The notes under the pieces are model-generated. The model did no database searches and was not told where the DNA came from. It was given only the letters and a program-made list of their open reading frames with translations. Positions 23,441 to 33,060 of a DNA stretch of 64,000 nucleotides are shown one piece after another (position 1 is the stretch's first letter; each line of letters starts with the position of its first letter). Source of the stretch: Berberis thunbergii (Eukaryota; Streptophyta; Magnoliopsida; Ranunculales; Berberidaceae). Where the stretch lies: NCBI GenBank assembly GCA_003290165.1, contig QNQO01006264.1:62001-126000 (forward strand), read 5' to 3'. The position numbers were made by a program, and so were the translations under genes.

Positions 23441-24940
23441 TCAGGTTGGTTAATCTTTCCCATATTGCTTATAAGGGGTAATGAGAAATGAGGCAGAAAG
23501 TATGGTGGATGTGGCGTGTACATGTGGAAAATGTAGAAAGTAAAAAGTATTGTACACTTTGAATTACACTTGAAATGGGCTTTTGTTTTGCACACTTTTG
23601 AGTTGTTCTACAGTTGCAATGATAATCCCTTTCTAATTTTTTATTTCAAATGTTTGATGCTAACTTGGTTGAGATCCCAGTTGAAGTTGAGACACCAGAT
23701 CACCATTACTATCATGTAAGAAAGTGACTCGTGTCATTTGTGCATTTTTCTTTCTCACATGTTGTACTGATGTACTCAGCTATATTCTTAGGGAACCCAA
23801 TCTAACAGATATAATATTCCATACTATTTGTTCAGCTGGCATTTTTTACAACCAGAAAATACATTCCCTTTTGCAGTATCTGTTATTCGTCAGTTGTCTC
23901 TACCTACAATTCAGTCACTCCGAGTTTTTATTTATCATGTCATTCAAACTAGATTAAGAGCCAAAAACAGGCATCCAATTACTGGTCTTGTTCAATATAG
24001 GAGTTGAATCGATAATAGCATTTTCTTTCAATGATATGGCAGGCAGATTTGAACACGCAGTTTTGAACATATTTTTTGGAATATACTTATCGTTATTGTA
24101 TACATGTTTGTTTGGTGCAGTTTTGAACATGCAGCCAGATTTATTCAAGGCAGCTGTGGTGACAGTTCATTCATTGTACATGATCGGGTAGCGAGGTGTA
24201 TAAATGAAGACTTTTCGATTATGTTTTGAAAATATGTGAATGTAATGTTTGTCACACTGGCAATGTAATGTATGAGTAGAACAAGTTATTCGAGAACATC
24301 TTGATTGGCAATGTAATGTTTGTTGCCAATTATTTATGTCGTGAAATTGTTGAAAACAACATTCAAATTATTCTGATGTACTTGGCAGGTTCATGAAAAT
24401 TTTGAGCATTTGACCCATTTCTGTTGGAGTTGCTCTGTTAGAGTTGTTGCTAGTGTTGTTAGTTGCTTGATAGAGTTGTTAGTGTTGTTAGAGTTGTTGT
24501 TAGAGATATGGAGTGTGTAAAAGAAATTGATATAGGAAATCAGTAGTGAAGAATTCATTTGACTTCTGGCCAGATACCACTCTACAATTATCAAGGAAAT
24601 GAAACCACCTAATTACTTACCAGAAAAAGCAGAAAGATGCGCTGAAAGCAATAATTTTTTCAATCCAATTAAGTTTTTGGACAATGTTAAGAAAAAGTGT
24701 TCTTAAAGATCACATGCTGAAGAATCCTGTAAATTTGACATAAATGTATCATACTACATCCGAGCAGAAACATAAAAGAGGCTATACAAAATAAACTGCT
24801 CTGCGATTCCCTTTTCTGCAGTTGATGAAGCTGTACAAAATATGAAAACAAATCACAAAAACAACAAAGGCTGAATTTAAAAATCATTTGTAGTTACGAA
24901 TCTGGTATCATTACATCAGAGCTGTACATATTACATTACA
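23441..24940. other. Non-coding interior of the MULE-like unit
   Basis: Short frames only. A GTTGTTAGAGTTG-type low-complexity stretch lies at about 24420-24510. No domain seen. It separates the plus-strand FAR1-like gene from the convergent RNase H1-N gene. Confidence 0.4.
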
Positions 24941-25458
24941 TCATTCGGCCAAGAACTTAAAAATAAATAGTACAACTAAGATAATAATTACTGTTATCAA
25001 AGTGTTGATTAAGTCCCTCGTAACAGCCCAAGGATTGTTGTTCCCTTGGGTGTCATTTCTTTGATAATTGGATGGACCGGCTTCATCGTCAAAAACATGA
25101 TCGTTATCCATGACATCTTCATTGTTGTTGAATTCCTCTGAATCTTGTCTCACCGCTTCTGATCGAACCCACAACGCATACGCTTCTTCAGCTTCAGTGA
25201 CTGACCTAAACCCCTTATAACAAGGACCCCTATACCCTGATACCATAGATAAACATGCTTGCCAGCTCAGGTGTAATACCCGCCTAATTAAATAAATCTA
25301 ATTTTTTTTTTGTTTGTAAACCCTAATGTTGATGGGTTGTTAGTCAATTGTATTTGGGCTTGGTTTTGGGTTTTTATTAAACTAATAAGTAGGGTTTTTA
25401 TTTTGTGATAGAGGGTGGGTGTATTTGAAAGTTCGGTGGGGGCGAATAGCCACCCACC

Positions 25459-25466
25459 TTATAAAG
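25459..25466 (+). promoter_or_regulatory. TATA-like box before the captured aleurain exon
   Basis: TTATAAAG about 150 bp upstream of the ATG at 25616, followed by a pyrimidine-rich leader typical of plant 5' UTRs. This suggests the captured piece includes the original promoter-proximal region or that the element's own promoter drives it. Confidence 0.4.
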
Positions 25467-25615
25467 AGTAACCCTATTTCTTCCTTTTTTTCTCTCTTTC
25501 CTTTTCTCCTTCATGTTTTCTCTCCTAAAACAGATTTCTCTGCCTCTTATCTCGATCTCTCTTCTTCCCTCTCGTTTGCGCTGCGAAGCCGAAGCCGAAG
25601 CAAAAGTGAGAAGAG

Positions 25616-25951
25616 ATGGGTGGTGGTGCTGGTTCTGGTTCATTGCTGTCCGTGTTGTTGTTGTTGATCTCATGCTTGGCAACTGTGCGATCTGAATCGT
25701 CTACCTCCAGGTTTGATGATGTGAATCCCATCAGATTGGTTTCGGATGAATTGGAGACTTCCATCCATGAGGTCGTTGGTGAGACTCGTCATGCCCTCAC
25801 CTTTGCCAGATTCGCTCACAGATATGGGAAGAAGTACGAGAGTAGAGAGGAGATAAAGATGAGATTCACCAATTTTGTGGAGAGTAGGAGACTCGTCAGA
25901 TCCACCAATCGAAAGGGCTTCTCATCACTGATTCTCCAATTTCAGATCTAG
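25616..25951 (+). pseudogene. Aleurain-type cysteine protease, N-terminal exon fragment
   Basis: The frame encodes a signal peptide (LLSVLLLLISCLATVRS), FDDVNPIRLVSDELE, and the start of the I29 inhibitor prodomain (HALTFARFAHRYGKKYESRE). It ends at STNRKGFSS, just where the first exon of aleurain/oryzain-gamma genes typically stops, then runs into unrelated residues and a stop. The catalytic Cys/His/Asn domain is absent. If made, the product would be a secreted propeptide fragment of about 111 residues. It is intact over the retained part, suggesting fairly recent capture. Confidence 0.82.
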
Positions 25952-26090
25952 TTAAGGTGAGAGATTTTCGATTTGTTTATGTTAGGAGGCGGTTTCGTCG
26001 TGGAGGTCAGCGATTGCAGTGGTCTGAATGTAGAACCATTGCTATGTCTAATTCCTTTCATTCGTTTGTTGATAATGTTGGAGGTAGGAC

Positions 26091-26420
26091 ATGTTATCTT
26101 GTGGGGTTACTGCGAATGTAGTTACTTATACTACTCTGATCAATGCTTGTTGTAATCAAGGAGACATTCGAAAAGCAAGTTGCTTGTTTGATGAACTGAT
26201 TGGGAAGAATATTGAGCCAACAGTTGTGACTTACACCACACTCATACATGGTTTATGCAAGGAGAGTAAGATTGATGAAGCCGAGGGGTTGTTTAGAAGG
26301 ATGAAGGGATGTCAGGTGAATCCCAATATTTACACTTACAATGCTTTGATTGATGGATATAGCAAAAAATGCTAACATGGGAAAAACACTTGAAATGTAT
26401 AAGGAGTTATTGGGGGTAAG
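26091..26420 (+). pseudogene. PPR-repeat fragment
   Basis: The frame contains two and a half 35-residue P-class PPR motifs: NVVTYTTLINACCNQGDIRK, TVVTYTTLIHGLCKESKIDE and NIYTYNALIDGYSK. A stop follows YSKKC, and a one-base shift restores ANMGKTLEMYKELLG. Parent proteins are organelle RNA-binding factors with many repeats; this piece has no N- or C-terminus. It lies 140 bp after the aleurain fragment in the same orientation, as in multi-gene captures. Confidence 0.8.
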
Positions 26421-29400
26421 AGGTTGTAAAGTATACTCCTTTAGGGTTCAGTGTGAATAGAGATGTAAAGTTACAGTTAATGAATTTTCAAGGGCAGTCC
26501 ATGGTGATCATTCTACATTGGGGTTTGTCGAGAAGAACGAAGCTTTCGAGGCCGAAGCAGACTGATTTCATTCAGAGAGGATTCTGTATTACATTGGAAG
26601 AAGGCATTTGGCGGGGAAGATCCAGTGAGTTTATTTTCATCCTCTTTCATATAATTTTTGTATTGATTTTGATTCCATTCATTTTGGGTTTTCTTATGTC
26701 ATAAAATTCTTGATTAGGTTCTTTGTTGACATCCAGTGTTTATTATGGTATTGCGTGGAAATCAAACTTGATGTTGTCAAGGTTGTTAGATTCGATCATT
26801 TATTCATTTCTTAGTCTTTAGATTTGGTATGACTTTTGCTAATTGAGTAAACAATGCTACCATTGTTAGCATGTTTATATGTCATCTAATGAAAACCCAT
26901 TACTGGTGAACAAAGAAAACTGTAAGAAGCTCAAGCTTCCCAATGGAAAGAGGTGTGTGAGCCACTAGGTTATTTGTTTGTTCAAGTTGCCGAGATTCTA
27001 GTAAGGTGGTTCGGGTGTTTTTATGTGCTTTCCCTTTCACTCGATTAGGGTTCCTGCACTTTGGATGAAACATTGATCATACAGTTGGATGTGAGTGTGT
27101 TCTCTCATTCTCTCTTTTTCTGTGAGTTTTCTTCATTCCTTCTCTTTTACTGCGAGTTTTCTTATTCCCTGTATCTTGCAATCCTTGTTTCTTGACTGAA
27201 TTAGGTATTTTTAGGATTTGATGATGGGGTTTTTATTTTCATGGATGTGAGCTCTCTTTTACCCCTTTCAGTTTGTTTTATGAGATGGTTTTGATAGTTA
27301 TGGGTTGTGTGTTTAATATACTTTGATTAAACCCTCATTTTTCTTTCTTCCTGATTTTGCCCTTAGCTTGGTAGATTAAGGTGACGGGGTTTGATTACTT
27401 TAATTAATTGATTTGAGTGAATGAATGGATACCCATTGTGGTTCACATTGACTTTAGGCAATTGTCAAGGCATTCGGGGTTTTCTAGGTCATCATTATCA
27501 TTAGAAAAGCATGTGATCGGGTAGGGTTTGTGTAAGACTAAGGAAACCCTAATGCAGGGATGTTAATTTAGTTACTTGTAGGAGGATTGTGTCCACGGGT
27601 TTTTCTTGTTTTTGTATCAATCCATATAGGATTAGTAGTTCACAATGAATGTGTTGGATCTGTTTCTTTGTGCATTTAGTTTCTTGAAATTTTAATGGAT
27701 TCAATTAGTTAGGTGAGTTGCTTATGGTATTTGATGGATTTGGATTTTGATGTGCATTTCTGTTGTGGCATCTCTATAAACTTTACTGGAGTGTAGTAGT
27801 TTGGATTTCTCCCTATCTTGGACTTGCACAGAGAACCTCATTGTTATACAACTCTAACTTCCAGTTTTAACAAATTTCTCTTTGTTGGGTTTTCTCGAAC
27901 TAGTCAAAATCTCCTAAAAAGTTCCTTTACCAAGTAGATAACTGAATGTAAGTGGAACTGACAAACCAATCAGATCCATTAGGAGTATCTCACTACTTGG
28001 TGTGGGGACAGTGTAAAGAGGACAAAGGTCATACAGTAAATGGGTATGGGTATGGGTATGGATATGTATGTTGACAGTGTGTGTTCTATATTGATTGTCA
28101 CTGTTTAATCAATAGATGTGGTCATGATAGTTGGTTTTCAAAAGAAAAGGTGGATTTCCATAAGGATAGTCAGGTATAGCCAGTAATGGAACTTGTTTTC
28201 TTGTCACGCGTATGTGACTATGTTAAAAGAATGTTTGTGCTTGCGACACACTTGTTTTTCATTCTTTTCTAAAGGAGATGGCAAAATAGATTTTGTCATG
28301 TTGTGAATATCACCTTGCTAATGTTTTATGTATATATGGTTCTTGTAAAGGGAATGGGATGTGACGTTAATTGATTTGGAACAGATAATGACTCAAATAA
28401 AATACTTGGTAAATGTTCTTTTTCCACAACTCCAGAAAAAAAAAATGTGAAAAGAAATGAAAGTTTTGTATACAGACTTGCTTGTATACGTGTGATATTA
28501 TTATGGGTATGCAGACTTGCTTGCATATCGGTGCACCGTTCCATGTGAGTTCGGTTGTACGTGTAGAATGCTTGTCAGTGATCGAACTTCGGGTGAGATG
28601 ACATGACACTCGAGGTGGCACCCCACTTGGGTCATGTACGCTCCGAGTGGCTTCGATGGCAAGGGAGACACACTTGAGTGAGGTGTGTTCGGCACAGGAG
28701 GAGAGTGCGATTGTGGAAAAAGAAGCCAAGAATTAGAAAACAAAATAAATAATTAAATTAAACCATTGAATTGAGCATGCCATGAAATTTTGTATAGATT
28801 ATTTTAGCTTATACTAGGTTAGCCTTGAGGGAAGAAACTAACAGCTCATTCAACCATTGAATGAGAACTACACGTCTTCCTAAAGGTAGAAAAATGTGTT
28901 TGTTTAATATTTCAATAATAGTCTAATATGATTATGAATTGTACTGTTGTTGCATTTATGAGGATCGATAACTCATAAACTTTATTTATTAGTGATAAAT
29001 GATGCATATTTATTTATTAGGATAATAACACCTTCGCCTCATTGAGGAACTACCTGATGGTGTGGTTATGTATTGTTTGGTTTATTTTAATGTTGTCATG
29101 TGTGGATTTATTAATTTTTGGGATGAAGATTTCTCACACCGGCTTTATTGCTGACCCGAGTGAGCTTTTGCTTCTTGGGTACATTCCTTTTGGAATGTAG
29201 CCGAGTAGTCTTTCAGGTTTATAGATTTTGAGCTGCATTATTGGAGTTCCGCTAGTGAGCTAGCCATGTCAGACTTCTCCGGGTTAGATTTTTATTTGTT
29301 TCAGATGTTTAGTTCATGCTGCTATTTGTTTCTGTTATTATTGAATTTTCACGTCCCGAGTTTTGGGGGAAACGGATAATCCTACGTGGCTTTTTGGAAT

Positions 29401-29430
29401 TTTCGTTTCCTTCGAAAATCGGGGCGTGAC
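26421..29430. other. Remaining interior of the 4.16-kb element
   Basis: No domain identified. A plus frame at 26453-26704 and a minus frame at 28501-28743 are short and unrecognised. A GGGTAT microsatellite lies near 28041-28064. The final 330 bp before 29431 contains no coding signal and ends in the CGGGGCGTGACA terminus. Confidence 0.4.
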
Positions 29431-29486
29431 ATCAGGTATACTCCAGGTTGACGACCTCGATACACAACGTACGCTGTGAATGTCAT

Positions 29487-30180
29487 TCCTGCATTTAAAA
29501 ATAAAATTAGAAAAACAATGCAAAGCAAAAAATAAGGAATATTTTTTTGAAAATTCATGAACATATTCAAGCAGAAACGGGACACAAAATTTTACCAAAC
29601 AATGACCAATGTTCGGTAAAAAGCAAAGTTAAGAACACCTATTGATGATCATTGTTTGGTAAAAGTAAAGTTTGGACCAGCAACTCAAACATCGACCTTA
29701 TGTTCTATGCTTAAACAAGCTAATTCACACTATATGATTAAAGTAATTTTGGTTACTCTACATTTTGTTGTTCTTTTCTTATTCTTCTTTCAGCATGACA
29801 TTGGTAGGGAGTAAGGAGTTTGCCGAAGAAAATTGGTTGTCTGCAAAGGATCAATATGAAATAAATTTCATTAAAAAGAAGACTGAAGACTGACAAATTC
29901 ACTGCCAACCCAAACTACAAAACAAGAAAGTTTATCTCATAAAAAAGAAGTTTACTCCATGCAAGCATGAAAACATTAACCGTAAAATCCACCAAAGTAG
30001 AAATGGACTACCCCATTTGCATTTCTCAGCGTTAATGTTCTATGCGATGTGGTCAACAGTTTGGCAGTATGTTTGAAAACACTAACCATAAAGGTCATTC
30101 ATCCTGATTGAATGGTCGAATCAGTATGAACTGTGACATCGTTAAAGGTCTTGCTGGCCATTTCTAGAGTAGAGATGGTG
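29487..30180. other. Interval between RNase H1-N gene and right transporter fragment
   Basis: Upstream sequence of the RNase H1-N gene, with an acceptor-like ATGCAG just before its ATG; an upstream exon could lie here but I see none. No other gene. Confidence 0.35.
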
Positions 30181-30715
30181 CAAGAAATCAGCAAAGTTAG
30201 GAACCATGAGTGCCACCAATTTGACACCTAAAACCACCACCCATCTCAACTACAAACAATAGGTCCCATTGCTGAATCTCCTCTCAAACTGGGTTCATCA
30301 TCAAGGGAAAAGTGAAGAACAAATTGATACAAAGACCCAATTGAACCACATAGATCACCAAGCCTTTTCCAAAGTTTGTGATGATAATATATTTGGTAGC
30401 ATCTCCAAATGCAAAGTACCCCAAAACTCCAAATGTTGCATTCATCAATGAAATGAACCCCATTGACAAACCCAAGATTTTCCCAAACTTTTCATTCTCT
30501 TGGGTTTCCGATTCCAATGGAAGTGCCATTCCAACACCTTCAAAGGCATAAACAGCCACACCCAGACCATAGAAAACTACATTAAATCCCCCAAATGTAA
30601 CAAACTCATGATGATTTTTCAAAGAAATGATCACATCTTCAACCATAACAATACCCATAGCTCCAATATCAACACCATAACTCTCAAAATCATATAGGGA
30701 ACCTGTGCAAATCAT
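30181..30715 (-). pseudogene. Amino-acid transporter (AVT3-like) fragment, right copy
   Basis: Minus-strand copy with an uninterrupted 143-residue frame (30284-30715) covering VYAFEGVGMALPLESETQE, GVLGYFAFGDATKYIIITNF and LGLCINLFFTFPLMMNPV. A frameshift at the last residues leads to ERRFSNGTYCL and LVALMVPNFADFL, after which homology ends near 30181. This is the central and late part of an AVT3-type transporter; family members have about 11 membrane spans and over 400 residues. The start codon is not that of the parent gene. It might be transcribed from the terminal repeat's leader. Confidence 0.82.
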
Positions 30716-31376
30716 AGTGACAAAATGTTCTCAACCATACAAAGTCTCAACATAGAAATGAAGAATATGAATATGATTTTTCGTTTAGGACTGATTTTTT
30801 GCTCGATCTAAGGTTTCAATTCAATATCAAAGCAAAACAATTATTATACTCTGTTCCTCAGATTTTTAGCCCCATCACAATAACAACACAACGCACAAAG
30901 AAACCCCATCACTGTTCCTCAGATTTTTAGCCCTAGCTCTAGTAGAAACCCTAGATCCAGAAATCCCCAACAAGAAATCACCCACAAAGAGGGAGAAATT
31001 GAGAGGGAAAATAAACTAAAACAAAGGTAGCAGCTTCACCTTTTGGGAGAGGGTGGCGATTCATCTTCGTCTTCTTAGGGACTGTTGAGCTTCGTTTGGG
31101 GAGAGGGAGGGACTATCGATCTTCGTTGGGGGAGAGGGAGTGGCTTCTCTATCGAGCGGGAGAGGGAGGGCTTCCTCGGTGGCTTCGAAGGGGGAGATTT
31201 TCTCTTCTCTGTCTCTGTTTGTTGAGATGGAAATGGGGAGAGGGAAAGGTTCACTTCTTTTCTCCCCCAAAATTTCGATTCCCTCCAATTCACAATTCCT
31301 TTTTTTTTTTGAAACGATGCTCTTGCTCGTAAGAGGGAGCATCCCTCGCTGATTTCCTCGACAGTTAGACAAACTG
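30401..31376 (-). repeat. Right ~1-kb terminal inverted repeat
   Basis: Reverse complement of 19929-21383 without the MITE. It preserves the MITE's empty target site (GTCAATGG, about 30461-30468 on the minus strand). The transporter fragment continues beyond the shared segment to about 30181, so the right copy retains more captured sequence than the left. Confidence 0.85.
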
Positions 31377-31567
31377 CCCATTAAAATCAATTCAATTTCA
31401 CGTGAAATAATATTCAAAACATGAAATTTTTTAGCGCAATGAGCTTACTAGATATAGTTTGTGCATGTACCTAAGCTAGCTAGAGGTTAGGAACATGGTT
31501 ACAAAGTGAATAATCTTTCAAGAATAAACCAGAAAAAAAATGGAGTCGTGTAGTTCATAATAATTAT

Positions 31568-31725
31568 GAGCAGTTCTACATGGTGAGGAAACGAGCGAGG
31601 TTCACCTCCCTCGAGATGCGAGCGCATAAATGGATGACACGCATCCCAAGGGAGGTGAACGATCCCCACCCTGCCACCTCCCTCGCTCGTTTCCTCACCC
31701 ACTTCCTCGACATTTAGAATTTCTG
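31568..31725. mobile_element. 158-bp MULE-type MITE
   Basis: Flanked by the perfect 9-bp duplication AATAATTAT (31559-31567 and 31726-31734). Its right end, reverse complemented, reads CAGAAATTCTAAATGTCGAG and its left end GAGCAGTTCTACATGGTGAG. Both run into inverted GAGGAAACGAGCGAGG blocks. The TCTAA..TGTCGAGG core matches the ends of the large unit 190 bp away, so it is probably a deletion derivative of the same family. Confidence 0.82.
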
Positions 31726-31734
31726 AATAATTAT

Positions 31735-33060
31735 ACTAGGCTAGAAGCTTAAGATTACTTGTAAATTGAAGCATAAATTCTAGGGGCGAGGGAACGCGCG
31801 AGGGAGAGGGAGCATTTCCTAGAAGGGCTCAAATTGAAGAGATCAACTTCAATGACACTGTTGTACTGGTGGCTAAATTGGACTGTGTTAGACGGCTATC
31901 ATATGTTACAACAAGCTCGTGCTCTACCCAAAGAATGTACCTAGTGCATTCTTGAATGATGTGTCAAATCAAAGTCAATACTTTCATTTCTAATGTCAAC
32001 CAAACAATTTCTTCTCAAAATAGCAAAAGTGAAATTCTCATGAAGGGGAAAAACACTAATCAATATGTCATTTTAGGTATTAACCAACTCTTCTCCCATT
32101 AGATATTTATCTCATCCACATCTGAATACATTATTTTTGAATAAACACTAACACATCACAATCAATAATTAATAATTTAATACCTAATAATTTCTTGATA
32201 ACTTAATACCTGATAAACTAATAATTTCGGATAAATAATATTTTTAGTTGGTCCCGACTTAGGAATAATGTGCTAAATTTATAATTTGTAAATTTATAAA
32301 ATAATACATTATAACAATAATTTATATAGATCCCACGCAATATACAAATTAAAAATTTTTCGATACACAGTGCTTATGATTCGACTACGAGGTCTTTCTA
32401 AAATATGACTCAATTATTGTCTATTTCTTCTTGAAATTGATATCACCTTGGATCTCAACTCTAACTTTTTTTTAACACTGTAATAAGTTCTGGTGTGGTT
32501 CTTTCGTGCTGCAACAAAAAATTAGCGGTGTTTCGCAGATACCTCCTGAAATAAGTAGCTAATTAACAATTGATCCATATAACATATCGTATTGCAGATG
32601 CCCTCATCGACTAGCGGTCCTCATCGATTGAATGTGATTGCCCTCACGTGCCTAGTTTTGGTGAGAAAATAACCTTAAGGCCATTTCACATGGATTGCAC
32701 ACGGGACTTCAACTAATGTGAACCAATTTCAATCTAGACCGTTCACCATAAAGGTAATCCACGTGGACGGCTTAGATTGAAATGTTTTAGAAAATCAATT
32801 GATCACAATATAGAGAGTTGAAGGGAAAACTCCCCCAAATTCCATCTCCGTTCTCTCTCTACACTTTGTCTTCTTTGTGCGAAGTCAAAAATTTTGCCCC
32901 CACTGCACCAAACCAGCCAATAGACCCCTATAGAGTTGGAGGGAAAACTTCATATTCATCATCTCTCTTCTATGTCTTCACTCTCTCATCTATGTAATCT
33001 GTCAGTTGAAGAAGAAACAATAGTTGGGTCGATCGGTTGAACTCTATATCTGAGCACAAA
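31735..33060. other. AT-rich intergenic sequence
   Basis: No gene. A GC-rich scrap at about 31783-31815 (GAGGGAACGCGCGAGGGAGA) resembles the interior of the nearby MULE-type MITEs. Two similar leader-like stretches (GTTGGAGGGAAAACT and GTTGAAGGGAAAACT) occur near 32816 and 32935. Confidence 0.4.
32726..32783. repeat. Inverted repeat (hairpin) with 21-bp arms
   Basis: Left arm ATTTCAATCTAGACCGTTCA and right arm (reverse complement) ATTTCAATCTAAGCCGTCCA match at most positions around a 16-bp loop. A small foldback repeat; no target duplication identified. Confidence 0.6.

Larger units (their letters stand above)
25272..29431. mobile_element. 4.16-kb TG..CA element carrying host gene fragments
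   Basis: Begins TGTAATACCCGCC and ends CGGGGCGTGACA, flanked by a perfect 5-bp duplication TCAGG (25267-25271, 29432-29436) inside the RNase H1-N coding sequence. TG..CA ends and a 5-bp TSD suggest integrase-type insertion, for example a long solo LTR or an LTR-type non-autonomous element. I find no internal LTR pair and no gag/pol. The short inverted similarity of the ends (TGTAATACCC versus TGTCACGCCCC) leaves a DNA-transposon origin possible. Cargo on the plus strand: a promoter-like region, an aleurain first exon and PPR repeats. Confidence 0.8.
24941..29486 (-). pseudogene. RNase H1 N-terminal-domain protein with C-terminal membrane segment, split by a 4.16-kb insertion
   Basis: Two minus-strand pieces, 29432-29486 and 24941-25266, join in frame when the insertion and one copy of its TSD are disregarded, giving about 126 residues. 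The N-terminal half is a full RNase H1 N-terminal (hybrid/dsRNA-binding, viroplasmin-like) domain: TAYVVYRGRQPGVYL, then SWQACLSMVSGYRGPCYKGF and SVTEAEEAYALW across the break. An acidic Asn/Asp-rich linker follows, and a hydrophobic segment near residues 104-124 (LINTLITVIIILVVLFIF) suggests tail anchoring. No RNase H catalytic domain is present. The start ATG lies 2 nt after an acceptor-like TGCAG, as in the FAR1-like gene. The ancestor was probably functional; this allele is disrupted. Confidence 0.75.
19929..31376. mobile_element. Large Mutator-like unit with ~1-kb inverted terminal repeats
   Basis: Terminal sequences are inverted copies: CAGTTTGTCTAACCGAC at 19929 and CAGTTTGTCTAACTGTCGAG on the minus strand from 31376. 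The inverted match continues about 1 kb inward at roughly 93-95% identity by eye. The flanks CCCATCAAA (19920-19928) and CCCATTAAA (31377-31385) agree at 8 of 9 positions, the TSD size of Mutator-like elements. Inside are a FAR1-like gene (plus) and an RNase H1-N-domain gene (minus). Both inverted repeats contain a fragment of a vacuolar-type amino-acid transporter. No complete transposase is present. The alternative is two separate Pack-MULE insertions in opposite orientation. Confidence 0.6.

Noticed and set aside
28326..28743. Overlapping minus-strand frames in the 4.16-kb element
   Set aside because: Two overlapping frames of similar length without domain similarity; probably chance.
29860..31385. 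A 9-bp duplication (CATTAAAA) that would make the right transporter copy a separate Pack-MULE
   Set aside because: The repeat is AT-rich, only 8 bp and not next to a second GTCTAA..TCGAGG terminus; the 8/9 match across the whole 11.4 kb is better.
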